DNA from: UBA4781 sp963674975
GTDB taxonomy: Bacteria; Chloroflexota; Anaerolineae; Anaerolineales; Anaerolineaceae
Length of the DNA stretch: 64,000 nt
Direction of reading: 5' to 3'
Assembly (NCBI GenBank): GCA_963674975.1
Contig: OY771913.1
Coordinates: 1,984,001-2,048,000 of the forward strand
Shown here: positions 50,505 through 58,990 of the stretch, piece after piece
How positions within the stretch are numbered: the stretch's first letter is position 1
Layout of the letters: each line of letters starts with the position of its first letter
Notes under the pieces: generated by a model
Told to the model about the DNA's origin: nothing
The model's database searches: none
Seen by the model: only the letters and a program-made list of their open reading frames with translations
Program-made: the position numbers and the translations under genes

Positions 50505-53002
50505 TGAGAATGCAGTCTCTAGCGGGAAACTGGGAATTTCATAAGAAAGATGATCGGGAATGGCTGCCTGCTTCTGTGCCGGGAGGAGTTCATACTGATT
50601 TATTAGCGTTGGATCGCATTCCCGATCCATTTATTAATGATAATGAAAAACGCGTCCAATGGGTTGCTGAAAATGATTGGGAATATCGCCGACATTTTAT
50701 TGTCGATGCTGAATTAATGCGGCAGCCATATATCTGGCTGGTTTGCGATGGATTGGATACCCTTGCAACGGTCAGCGTAAATGGGACTGTGCTGGGTAAA
50801 ACAAAGAATATGTTCAGACAGTACCGCTGGGATGTGAAATCACTCCTAAAGTCGGATGAAAATGAGATACTGATCGTTTTTGATTCGCCGCTTCGCTACA
50901 TAGCTGCGCAGCAAAAGAAAAAGCCGCTCGCGGGCGTTTCTCAGGCAATTCCCGGTGGACCATATTTAAGAAAAGCGCCCTGCCATTTTGGTTGGGATTG
51001 GGGTCCGCAGCTGCCCCCTATAGGTATCTGGAAAGATATTCGCCTGGAGGGATATGGGGGTGCACGATTCGACGATGTGCATCTCAGGCAATTCCATACA
51101 GAAGGAAAAGTAAGCATAGAAGCTCAAATACGAATTCAAGCATGGGAAGAAGCTGCTTATCAAGCCAGGATACGTGTTATTGCTCCGGATGGGCAAACTT
51201 TCGAGTCTGAAGAGAGTATTGATAATAAAACTTGTACTCTACGCCTGGATATTCTTGATCCACAGCTTTGGTATCCGAATGGGTATGGCGCGCAGCCGCT
51301 TTATCAGGTCCAAATTAGTTTGCTTCAAGCACTTCATTCGTTAGATCAGCGTGAATATCAGCTGGGATTACGTACGATCGAACTGCGCCAGCAATCTGAT
51401 AAGTGGGGGCGATCTTTCGCCTTTATCGTCAATGGCTTACCGATTTTTGTCAAAGGTTCCAACTGGATCCCTGCCGACTCTTTTCCAACCCGTATTTCAA
51501 ATAATGACCTGGAGAAGTTGATCCGATCTGCAGCGGAAACACATCAGAATATGCTGCGGGTATGGGGCGGTGGCTTTTATGAAGATGAACGTTTTTACGA
51601 TCTCTGTGATCGATTTGGAATCCTTGTATGGCAGGAGTTTATCTTTTCCTGCAGCGTTTATCCTTTGGATGAAGAAGATTTTGTTGCAAATGTTCATAAA
51701 GAGGTGGTTGAAAATGTCCGTCGCTTGCGGCACCGTACCTGTCTGGCTTTGTGGTGTGGAAATAACGAGATGGAATGGGGCTGGGTTGAATGGGGCTGGA
51801 AGGCACCTGAATATCATGATTTGAAAGCTGCTTATGACAGGTTCTTTCACCATATTCTTCCAACCTGGTGTGAAGCTGAAGATCCTGACCATGCTTACTG
51901 GGCAAGTTCTCCTTATTCGGGAACTCCTTTTGAAGATCCCAATGGACAGCAGCAAGGGGATGCCCATTACTGGGATGTCTGGCACGGGCGCAAACCTTTT
52001 ACTGCGTACCGCAGTCAATTTCCACGGTTTATGAGCGAGTTTGGTTTTCAATCACTGCCGCCTATGTCTACCATTCGTTCCTTTGCAGATGAATCTGAAT
52101 GGAATATTTCTTCTTACATGATGGATCAGCACCAAAAAAATGAAAGCGGCAATGCATTGATCGTTTCGCAAATGCTTGAATCATTCCGTTTTCCCAAAGA
52201 TTTTGAATCGCTGGTCTATTTAAGTTTGGTGCTTCAAGCAGAGGGAATTCGTTATGGAGTTGAACATTGGCGCAGATATCCCCAACGAACTTCAGGCATT
52301 CTTTACTGGCAGCTGAATGATTGTTGGCCTGTGGCTTCATGGTCAAGCATTGATTATTTTGGTCATTGGAAAGCACTGCATTACACTGCCAGGCGTTTTT
52401 ATGCTCCTCTTCTTCTTTCGATTGAGGATAAGAAAAATGAAATGACAGTTGTGGTTACCAATGACCTGCCTGATCTGTGGAAAGGTTCTTTACATTGGTC
52501 CCTTGAGACGATGGCAGGAGAGATACTGCAAGCAGGTGAAGAATCTGTTGCGGCTGTTCCTTTCGATGCTACTCTCGCAGCAAATTGTAATTTCTTAAAT
52601 GACCTTGATGACGATCTCAAACGGAAAGCTGTTTTTATTGCTGAACTTTACCAGAACGGTCAAATTATAGCCCGTCAAACAGCTTTCTTTATACCTCCTA
52701 AATATCTGTATTTGACTGATCCGCATATCCAACCCAAAATTCATGTTGAACAGCAACAGATCTATTTCGATTTGGTCTCACAAACATTTGCTTGCCTGGT
52801 TGAATTAAGTTTGGAAGGGGCTGATGTTGTTTTTAGTGATAATTATTTCAATATACCGGTGAACCGTACTGTTAAAATTAGCGCTCCTCTTCCAAAAGGA
52901 TGGAATCTTGAACAGGTGAAGAAGGCATTCAGAATACATTCGCTTTATGACTCATATAGTCATGAAAGAAATGTGAAACAAAAAGGAGGAAACCATGAAT
53001 GA
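50504..53002 (+). CDS. Beta-mannosidase, GH2
   Basis: This 832-residue cytosolic enzyme removes beta-1,4-linked mannose from the non-reducing end of manno- and glucomanno-oligosaccharides. Domain order is sugar-binding jelly roll (1-185, beginning LAGNWEF and including FGWDWGPQLPPIG), an immunoglobulin-like domain (about 190-295), the catalytic barrel (about 296-690) and a C-terminal beta domain. Acid/base is E422 in WCGNNEMEWGW and the nucleophile is E512 in RFMSEFGFQSLPP. There is no signal peptide. Its start overlaps the MFS stop and its end overlaps the GH3 gene by 8 bases. Confidence 0.95.
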   Translation: MRMQSLAGNWEFHKKDDREWLPASVPGGVHTDLLALDRIPDPFINDNEKRVQWVAENDWEYRRHFIVDAELMRQPYIWLVCDGLDTLATVSVNGTVLGKTKNMFRQYRWDVKSLLKSDENEILIVFDSPLRYIAAQQKKKPLAGVSQAIPGGPYLRKAPCHFGWDWGPQLPPIGIWKDIRLEGYGGARFDDVHLRQFHTEGKVSIEAQIRIQAWEEAAYQARIRVIAPDGQTFESEESIDNKTCTLRLDILDPQLWYPNGYGAQPLYQVQISLLQALHSLDQREYQLGLRTIELRQQSDKWGRSFAFIVNGLPIFVKGSNWIPADSFPTRISNNDLEKLIRSAAETHQNMLRVWGGGFYEDERFYDLCDRFGILVWQEFIFSCSVYPLDEEDFVANVHKEVVENVRRLRHRTCLALWCGNNEMEWGWVEWGWKAPEYHDLKAAYDRFFHHILPTWCEAEDPDHAYWASSPYSGTPFEDPNGQQQGDAHYWDVWHGRKPFTAYRSQFPRFMSEFGFQSLPPMSTIRSFADESEWNISSYMMDQHQKNESGNALIVSQMLESFRFPKDFESLVYLSLVLQAEGIRYGVEHWRRYPQRTSGILYWQLNDCWPVASWSSIDYFGHWKALHYTARRFYAPLLLSIEDKKNEMTVVVTNDLPDLWKGSLHWSLETMAGEILQAGEESVAAVPFDATLAANCNFLNDLDDDLKRKAVFIAELYQNGQIIARQTAFFIPPKYLYLTDPHIQPKIHVEQQQIYFDLVSQTFACLVELSLEGADVVFSDNYFNIPVNRTVKISAPLPKGWNLEQVKKAFRIHSLYDSYSHERNVKQKGGNHE

Positions 53003-55277
53003 CAAAATTGGATCTATTATTGAAAAAATGACGTTGCAGGAGAAAGCAGCTTTATGTGTTGGTGCAAGTCCCTGGACAACAACTCCTATCGAACATCTGG
53101 ATGTTCCAGAGATCACGGTGGCAGATGGACCGCACGGTGTCCGCAAGGTTGCTAATGTTAATAACTTTATTGCCGGAAGTTTGCCTGCTACCTGTTTTCC
53201 TACAGCTTCTTGTGTTGCATCTTCCTGGGATATTGATTTAATCCGCAGTATGGGTGAAGCGATTGCAGAAGAAGGTATTGCGTTGAATGTGGATGTGATC
53301 TTGGGTCCGGGAGTCAATATGAAACGAACTCCACTGGGAGGTCGTAACTTTGAATATTATTCCGAAGATCCTTATTTAGCCGGGGAAATGGCTGTAAATT
53401 TTATCAAGGGAGTGCAAGGTAAAGGGGTGGGTACTTCTCTTAAGCATTATGCAGCTAATAATCAAGAAACCAAACGCATGAACATCAATGCCGTCATGGA
53501 TGAACGAACTCTCCGTGAAATCTACCTTCCTGCCTTTGAAATGGCTGTAAAAAAGGGAAAACCTTGGACGGTAATGTGCGCTTACAACAAACTGAATGGA
53601 AAATATGGTTCCGAAAACCATAAACTGCTGATGGATATTCTCAGAGATGAATGGGGCTTTGAAGGCTTTGTTGTTTCCGATTGGGGTGCTGTCCATGATC
53701 GGGTTGAAGCTATAAAAGCCGGATTGGACCTGGAAATGCCCGGACCGGCAGAGCGCAGAGTGAATGCAGTTATCACAGCAGTTCAATCTGGCGCTTTGGA
53801 AGAATCGGTGCTGGATGATGCTGTACGCCGTATTCTGCGTATTGCTTTCATGGCAGCACAGACGAAAAAGGGTTCATCTTTCGATGCTTCTGTGCATCAT
53901 GCTCTGGCACGAAAGATCGCCGGAGAAGGTATGGTTCTGCTGAAGAATAATGGGATTTTACCTCTAAAAGCTCAAAAGCATATTGCTGTTATTGGTTGGG
54001 CTGCCCAAAATGCTTACTTTCAAGGTGGTGGCAGCTCTCATATTAATCCAATTCAGGTGGATGAACCATTGATGGAATTAAAGAAATTAGCTCCGAACGG
54101 CACAGTGTTCAGCTTTGCCGATGGATATACGGCAGATGGCAGTTTTCACCAGGAGCTCATTGATGCTGCTGTAAAAGAAGCAGGGGCTGCGGAAGTGGCT
54201 TTGCTTTATCTTTCCCTCCCGCCAACCAAAGAATCAGAGGGATATGACCGAGCCGACCTTGACCTGTCCCAACAGCAGATTGCTTTGATCAAAGCGGTGG
54301 CTGCTGTTCAACCCAATACAGCAGTCATTCTAAATAATGGCGCTCCTGTTGTGATGGGTGAATGGATCGATCATGTTGCTGCGGTATTAGAAGCCTGGAT
54401 GATGGGAGAGGCGGGCGGCGGTGCCATCGCCGATATCCTTTACGGGAAGGTAAATCCTTCAGGTAAACTGGCAGAAACTGTTCCATTCAAATTAGAAGAT
54501 ACTGCGGCTTTTATTAATTTCCCCGGTGGAAATGGAGAAGTATGCTATGGCGAAGGCATTTTCATAGGCTATCGCTATTATGATAAAAAGAAAATGCCAG
54601 TACAGTTCCCCTTTGGTTATGGGTTAAGCTACACTACTTTCCGTTATTCAAATCCCACTGTATCCACATCTTCTTTTAAAGATACAGATGGCTTGACCGT
54701 TTCTGTGGATGTGACCAACACGGGTATGGTAGCTGGAAAAGAAATTGTTCAAGTCTATGTTCATGAACATGAATCCAAATTAATCCGTCCTCCAAAAGAG
54801 CTCAAAGGATTTGTTAAAGTGGAGCTGCAGCCGGGTGAAACGAAGACAGTCTCTGTTGTATTAGATTTTCGTGCTTTTGCTTACTTCCATCCGGGATATA
54901 ACCGATGGATTGCTGAAGAGGGAAAATTCGATATTCTTATTGGAGCTTCATCCGCCGATATCCGGTGTACTGAAACGGTCACACTGCAGTCAACCGAACC
55001 GCTGCCGTGTATTTTAAATCATGAATCAACATTGGGAGAATGGTTGAAAGATCCCAGAGGAAAGAACGTTTTCGAACCATTTTTTACAAAGATATCAGGG
55101 CAGATATTGAAAACCTTCGGGGAAGGGAATGAAGAAGAAAAAGATAATAGCATGCAGACGTTGAGTTTTCTCATGGAACTGCCGCTGTGTGACATTCTCA
55201 GCTTCCCGGATGTAGGTTTTACCGGGTCGCCGGAAGAATTTGTAGATAACTTGCTAGCGCAAGCAAAACAAGAATAA
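52995..55277 (+). CDS. Beta-glucosidase-type glycosidase, GH3
   Basis: This is a 760-residue cytosolic GH3 enzyme. The N-terminal barrel contains ADGPHGVR, the KH motif in SLKHYAANNQE (150-151) and nucleophile D229 in FVVSDWGAVHD. A second alpha/beta domain carries GGGSSHINP, a fibronectin III-like domain (about 580-660) ends with FDILIGASS, and a further tail of about 90 residues follows (TLGEWLKDPRGK). It likely cleaves cello-oligosaccharides or beta-glucosides released from imported sugars. AAAGGAGG precedes the ATG. It belongs to the same transcript as the beta-mannosidase. Confidence 0.94.
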   Translation: MNDKIGSIIEKMTLQEKAALCVGASPWTTTPIEHLDVPEITVADGPHGVRKVANVNNFIAGSLPATCFPTASCVASSWDIDLIRSMGEAIAEEGIALNVDVILGPGVNMKRTPLGGRNFEYYSEDPYLAGEMAVNFIKGVQGKGVGTSLKHYAANNQETKRMNINAVMDERTLREIYLPAFEMAVKKGKPWTVMCAYNKLNGKYGSENHKLLMDILRDEWGFEGFVVSDWGAVHDRVEAIKAGLDLEMPGPAERRVNAVITAVQSGALEESVLDDAVRRILRIAFMAAQTKKGSSFDASVHHALARKIAGEGMVLLKNNGILPLKAQKHIAVIGWAAQNAYFQGGGSSHINPIQVDEPLMELKKLAPNGTVFSFADGYTADGSFHQELIDAAVKEAGAAEVALLYLSLPPTKESEGYDRADLDLSQQQIALIKAVAAVQPNTAVILNNGAPVVMGEWIDHVAAVLEAWMMGEAGGGAIADILYGKVNPSGKLAETVPFKLEDTAAFINFPGGNGEVCYGEGIFIGYRYYDKKKMPVQFPFGYGLSYTTFRYSNPTVSTSSFKDTDGLTVSVDVTNTGMVAGKEIVQVYVHEHESKLIRPPKELKGFVKVELQPGETKTVSVVLDFRAFAYFHPGYNRWIAEEGKFDILIGASSADIRCTETVTLQSTEPLPCILNHESTLGEWLKDPRGKNVFEPFFTKISGQILKTFGEGNEEEKDNSMQTLSFLMELPLCDILSFPDVGFTGSPEEFVDNLLAQAKQE

Positions 55278-55481
55278 AGAAAGGAACTTTTACCAGGTAA
55301 AGGATTTGTGTTCAGAGATCTAATAACAGTACACTGATTGGATGACGTTGTTCTTATTTACTGCCGTTGTGTGATTACGTTGGATTCAGCTAGTTGTGCT
55401 GGGTTTTGAAAAAAGAAAAAACTAATATTAAAAAACAACATTTGGATAAAAGGATCCAGATATTGTTATGTGGGAGGATTG
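55278..55481. other. Spacer between GH3 and cellobiose phosphorylase genes
   Basis: No gene is seen in these 204 bases. A loose hairpin with TGGAT/ATCCA as its core lies at about 55434-55467, just before the next ribosome site. No LacI-type palindrome is present. Confidence 0.35.
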
Positions 55482-57941
55482 ATGCGTTTTGGTTATTTTG
55501 ATGATGAACATCTTGAATATAAAATTACACGACCGGATACTCCACTGCCCTGGATCAATTATTTGGGTTGTGAAGATTATTTCGGCATTATTTCCAACAC
55601 TGCTGGTGGATATTCATTTTATAAAGATGCCCGCTTGCGTCGCTTAACACGTTATCGCTATAACAACGTTCCTGTGGATATGGGCGGCAGATATATTTAT
55701 TTACGGGAAAATGATTCTCATATTCCGGCAGTGGATTCTTTTTGGTCACCAACCTGGCAGCCCGTTAAGAAAAAACTGGAAGAGTATACCTGCAGCCACG
55801 GTCTGGGCTATACCAGAATTAGTTCGATCTACCGGGGTATTCAAGCGGATGTTTGTTATTTTGTCCCAATTGGAGAATCCCTTGAAATATGGGATGTGCA
55901 TATTAAAAATACTCGTGCTGAAAAGGTTGATTTATCTCTGTTTTCTGCTATTGAGTTCTGCCTGTGGGATGCCTGGGATGATGCCACTAATTTCCAGAGA
56001 AATTTCTCGATCGGTGAGGTTGAGGTGGTAGATGATGTAATTTACCACAAGAGCGAATACCGTGAAAGAAGAAATCACTTTGCTTTCTTTGCCTGTTCTG
56101 AAAAGATCAATGGATTTGAAACGCAGCGTGAAGATTTTCTGGGTCATTATCGTGGTTGGGACAATCCTCGTGCAGTGGAAGAAGACAGCATGCATGATTC
56201 GATCGCTCATGGCTGGGCGCCTGTTGGAGCACATCGAATTGGCTTTTCATTGGGCGCTGGCGAAGAAAAGCGTATCATCTTCCTGCTTGGTTATCATGAG
56301 AATCCGGTGGATGCCAAATTTGAGCAAGGACATCCGCAGGTGATCAACAAGAAAACCGTCATTCCTCTCATCCAGAAATACACGCAGCCGGAAAACGTGG
56401 ATTCCGCTTTTCAGGAACTGAAAGATTATTGGCATGGAATTCTGGATAACTTTCAGGTAAATTCACCGGATAAACGTGTGGATCGGATGGTCAACATTTG
56501 GAATGCCTACCAGGTGATGGCAACTTTCAATATTTCCCGGTCTGCCTCATTATTCGAAAGTGGCATCGGCAGGGGGATGGGTTTCCGTGATTCCAATCAA
56601 GATTTGCTGGGTTTCTGTATGCTTGACCCCCGGCGGGCTCGCGGCAGGATCATTGACATGGCGGGGACCCAATTAGCCAACGGCGGCGCTTACCATCAAT
56701 ACCAGCCTTTATCGAAAACGGGCAACGATAATATTGGCGGTGGATTTAATGATGATCCCTTATGGCTGGTGTTAGCAGCAGCTGCTTATATTAAAGAAAC
56801 AGCTGATTGGGCGATCCTGGATGCACAGATTCCTTTTGATGGAGATATTTCCGATGTCGGAACTCTATATATCCATTTACAGCGAGCCATGCAGTATACG
56901 CTTGACCGCCTCGGTCCGCATCAACTGCCCTTGATCGGGCGGGCAGATTGGAATGACTGCTTAAACCTTAATTGTTTTTCGGAACTTCCCGGAGAATCAT
57001 TCCAGACGGCAGACAACCGGGATGGAAAAAATGCGGAAAGCATTTTAATCGCCGGGCTGTTTATTCTGGCAGCTGAAGAAATGATTCGGATCATCGCCCA
57101 TCGAGCAGATCCATCACTGCAGTCAAAATACGATTCTGAAAAACAAAAGATGGAGACTGCAATATGGGAAGCTGGATGGGACGGCAAATGGTTCAAGCGT
57201 GCTTATGATTTCTTTGGAAATCCCGTTGGATCTCAGGTAAATGATGAAGGGAAAATATTTATCGAGCCCCAGGGTATGTGTGTTATGGCGGGTTTGGGAT
57301 TGCAGGACGGGAAAGCTGAACAGGCTCTGGATTCGGTGGCGCAGTATCTCGCCACACCCGATGGAATACTGCTGCAGCAGCCGGCGTTCTCTGGCTATCG
57401 GCTTCATTTAGGAGAGATTTCTTCGTATCCTCCGGGATACAAAGAAAATGCGAGCATTTTTTGTCATACCAATCCATGGATCATGATCGCGGAAACGGTA
57501 ATTGGCAGGGCAGACCATGCGTTGGATTATTATTTGCGCATCAATCCTGCCACCCGAGAAGAGAGAAGCGATCTTTATAAATGTGAACCCTACGTCTACG
57601 CTCAAACAATCTCTGGACGGGATGCACCTGTGCATGGGGAAGCAAAGAACTCTTGGTTAACGGGAGCGGCAGCCTGGAATTATGTAGCGATCACGCAATG
57701 GATCCTGGGCATACGACCCGAATATGAAGGCTTGCGTATTGCTCCCTGCATTCCGCAAAGCTGGAACGGCTTTTCTGTAAGGCGATTATTCAGAGGTATG
57801 GTTTTCAATATCAAGGTGGAACGTAAAGGAAAAGGAAATAAAGTCTCTCTTTTCCTGGATGGAACCGCCCTGCCGGATACGATCATTCCAGTGAAGTCTA
57901 TCGATAAGAAGGAAGTGGCAGTCCTGGTGATTTTAGAATAG
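55482..57941 (+). CDS. Cellobiose phosphorylase, GH94
   Basis: The enzyme splits cellobiose with phosphate into glucose-1-phosphate and glucose, saving an ATP. The 819 residues match the usual length. The N-terminus RFGYFDDEHLEYKITRPDTP is typical of the cellobiose-specific group, and the catalytic proton donor is D492 in GRADWNDCLNLN (equivalent to Asp490 of the Cellvibrio enzyme). The glucose-site residues in GIGRGMGFRDSNQD (361-374) and the final EAKNSWLTGAAAWN motif are intact. It is cytosolic. ATG 55482 follows GGGAGG. It lies directly upstream of a GH5 gene. Confidence 0.93.
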   Translation: MRFGYFDDEHLEYKITRPDTPLPWINYLGCEDYFGIISNTAGGYSFYKDARLRRLTRYRYNNVPVDMGGRYIYLRENDSHIPAVDSFWSPTWQPVKKKLEEYTCSHGLGYTRISSIYRGIQADVCYFVPIGESLEIWDVHIKNTRAEKVDLSLFSAIEFCLWDAWDDATNFQRNFSIGEVEVVDDVIYHKSEYRERRNHFAFFACSEKINGFETQREDFLGHYRGWDNPRAVEEDSMHDSIAHGWAPVGAHRIGFSLGAGEEKRIIFLLGYHENPVDAKFEQGHPQVINKKTVIPLIQKYTQPENVDSAFQELKDYWHGILDNFQVNSPDKRVDRMVNIWNAYQVMATFNISRSASLFESGIGRGMGFRDSNQDLLGFCMLDPRRARGRIIDMAGTQLANGGAYHQYQPLSKTGNDNIGGGFNDDPLWLVLAAAAYIKETADWAILDAQIPFDGDISDVGTLYIHLQRAMQYTLDRLGPHQLPLIGRADWNDCLNLNCFSELPGESFQTADNRDGKNAESILIAGLFILAAEEMIRIIAHRADPSLQSKYDSEKQKMETAIWEAGWDGKWFKRAYDFFGNPVGSQVNDEGKIFIEPQGMCVMAGLGLQDGKAEQALDSVAQYLATPDGILLQQPAFSGYRLHLGEISSYPPGYKENASIFCHTNPWIMIAETVIGRADHALDYYLRINPATREERSDLYKCEPYVYAQTISGRDAPVHGEAKNSWLTGAAAWNYVAITQWILGIRPEYEGLRIAPCIPQSWNGFSVRRLFRGMVFNIKVERKGKGNKVSLFLDGTALPDTIIPVKSIDKKEVAVLVILE

Positions 57942-57949
57942 GAGAAAAA

Positions 57950-58987
57950 ATGGAAAAGCATTCCCTGCAAAAAGGCGTCAATCTTGGCGGCTGGCTCTCG
58001 CAGTACAAGGAATACGACCCTCAACACTTCAATGAATTTATAACCCGGGATGATATTCAACGTATTGCAGATTGGGGTTTTGACCATATCCGGCTGCCGG
58101 TTGATTATCCTGTTTTAGAAAGCGATTCTCAGCCCGGGAAATTAATCGTAAGCGGCTTGAACTATCTGTTCGATTGCTTGAATTGGTGTGAACAGGCTCA
58201 TCTGCGTGTGATCCTGGACCTGCACAAAGCTCCCGGGTATGCATTTGATGATCAGAAATCTAATCAACTTGAGCAAAGTACTGTGTTTCAGGATCGTCTG
58301 GTTCACTTATGGTCTGAGATCTGCGGAACATTTCAAACTGTAGATGAAGATCTGCTGGCATTTGAACTGCTGAATGAGGTATTCTTTAGTTCATCAGCTC
58401 TCTGGAATGATATTGCCCAACGCATTTTACGGGCAATTCGTCAGATTGATTCGCAGCGCTTGATACTTTTAGGCGGAAATTATTTTTGTTCCGTAGATCA
58501 TCTTTCGGAACTGGTTCGATTGGATGATCTCGAACTGTTGTATAAATTCCATTATTACCTGCCATCTTCGGTGACCCATCAAAAAGCGTATTGGTTCGAT
58601 GGGCTGTATGAATTCGACCGTCAGGTGAGTTATCCGGGAGAAGCTTCCGGCTTAAAGGAATTTCTTGAGAAGAATCCTCAATTTAAAGAACGTCTCAATG
58701 AGGACGTGGATCAATATTTTGACCGCTCTTATCTGCTGCAGCACCTGCAGCCTGCCATTGCTTTTTCGCGTTCTCTGGCTCAACCACTGCACTGCGGTGA
58801 ATTTGGCGTGATAGATAAAGCAGACCGCCAAACTCGTCTCAATTGGGCGAGAGATATGGTTTCTTTGTTTAATGAATATGATTTTGGATACGCTTACTGG
58901 TCTTATAAGGCGATGGATTTTGGATTAGTGGATCAACAGGGGAATATTCTAGATCAGGAATTGATCGACATTCTGGTCGGGCGGTGA
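57950..58987 (+). CDS. Intracellular GH5 beta-glycosidase
   Basis: This 345-residue GH5 enzyme begins KGVNLGGWLSQY and has the family strand motifs HIRLPVDYP, VILDLHKAPG, acid/base E143 in FELLNEV and nucleophile E284 in LHCGEFGV. Without a signal peptide or carbohydrate-binding module it must act on imported oligosaccharides. It resembles the exo-beta-glucanase/beta-glucosidase side of GH5 more than secreted endoglucanases; beta-1,3-, beta-1,4- or mixed specificity is open. It lies 8 bases after cellobiose phosphorylase and 3 before the second GH94. Confidence 0.88.
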   Translation: MEKHSLQKGVNLGGWLSQYKEYDPQHFNEFITRDDIQRIADWGFDHIRLPVDYPVLESDSQPGKLIVSGLNYLFDCLNWCEQAHLRVILDLHKAPGYAFDDQKSNQLEQSTVFQDRLVHLWSEICGTFQTVDEDLLAFELLNEVFFSSSALWNDIAQRILRAIRQIDSQRLILLGGNYFCSVDHLSELVRLDDLELLYKFHYYLPSSVTHQKAYWFDGLYEFDRQVSYPGEASGLKEFLEKNPQFKERLNEDVDQYFDRSYLLQHLQPAIAFSRSLAQPLHCGEFGVIDKADRQTRLNWARDMVSLFNEYDFGYAYWSYKAMDFGLVDQQGNILDQELIDILVGR

Positions 58988-58990
58988 AGT